From the NCBI GenBank assembly GCA_002314675.1, contig DCGZ01000005.1:1-5886 (forward strand): a DNA stretch of 5,886 nucleotides, in the 5' to 3' direction. Source of the stretch: Fibrobacter sp. UBA1765. GTDB taxonomy: Bacteria > Fibrobacterota > Fibrobacteria > Fibrobacterales > Fibrobacteraceae. Every line of letters begins with the position of its first letter. Positions within the stretch are counted from its first letter, which is position 1. Below, piece after piece: positions 5,842 through 5,886 of this stretch. The translations under genes and the position numbers were made by a program. The notes under the pieces were generated by a model. The model saw nothing but the letters and a program-made list of their open reading frames with translations, searched no databases and had not been told where the DNA came from.

Positions 5842-5886
5842 TACATGTACCATTTAAGGTTTTTTTAGGCTCTTCATCAACATGTG

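Noticed and set aside
5842..5849. TACATGTA palindrome after the lipoprotein gene
   Set aside because: An 8-bp palindrome alone is expected by chance, and no promoter or downstream gene is visible to give it meaning.
5849..5866. ACC...GGT followed by seven Ts after the lipoprotein stop, possible terminator
   Set aside because: The stem is only 3 bp, too short for an intrinsic terminator; the T run may be chance in an AT-rich tail.
1..5886. CRISPR arrays, tRNA/rRNA genes, insertion sequences
   Set aside because: No regularly spaced repeats, no cloverleaf or rRNA sequence, and no transposase-like translation were seen.

Overview
The window looks like chromosomal DNA from a Fibrobacter species (phylum Fibrobacterota, fibre-degrading gut bacteria). 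Three things point there: a protein of the TIGR02147/DUF4423 type, a family described from its many paralogues in Fibrobacter succinogenes; a secreted carbohydrate-active enzyme with catalytic domain, CBM, serine-rich linker and a C-terminal beta-rich, basic sorting-type domain; and a LamG-type lipoprotein of the kind common in that genus. This assignment rests on recognition of protein style, not on a database search.

Minus strand, 1-2950: a two-gene pectin operon. The promoter-proximal gene (2950 to 1106) encodes a secreted family PL10 pectate lyase with a CBM35-like module and a type IX-secretion-like C-terminal domain. It is followed after 11 bp by a family CE8 pectin methylesterase (1094 to beyond the left edge), whose Shine-Dalgarno overlaps the lyase stop codon. 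The esterase removes methyl groups from pectin and yields the de-esterified polygalacturonate that pectate lyases cleave, so the two enzymes act in sequence outside the cell.

Divergent intergenic region, 2951-3200: 250 bp, AT-rich. It holds the leader of the pectin operon and, on the other side, a long imperfect inverted repeat just upstream of a TATATT box that would serve the rightward gene.

Plus strand, 3201-5841: a TIGR02147-type putative DNA-binding regulator, then a 94-bp gap made of degenerate repeats, then a 566-residue lipoprotein with two copies of an unrecognised ~90-residue beta-rich domain and a C-terminal LamG/concanavalin-like domain. The regulator and lipoprotein are co-oriented and may form a regulator-surface protein pair. 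Whether they control or serve the adjacent pectin operon is not shown by the sequence. The oddest spot is 4023-4110: a degenerate 7-bp tandem repeat runs into the regulator gene and supplies its last codons and stop, followed by remnants of a CATTCCG-type dispersed repeat. The final 45 bases (5842-5886) hold no gene.
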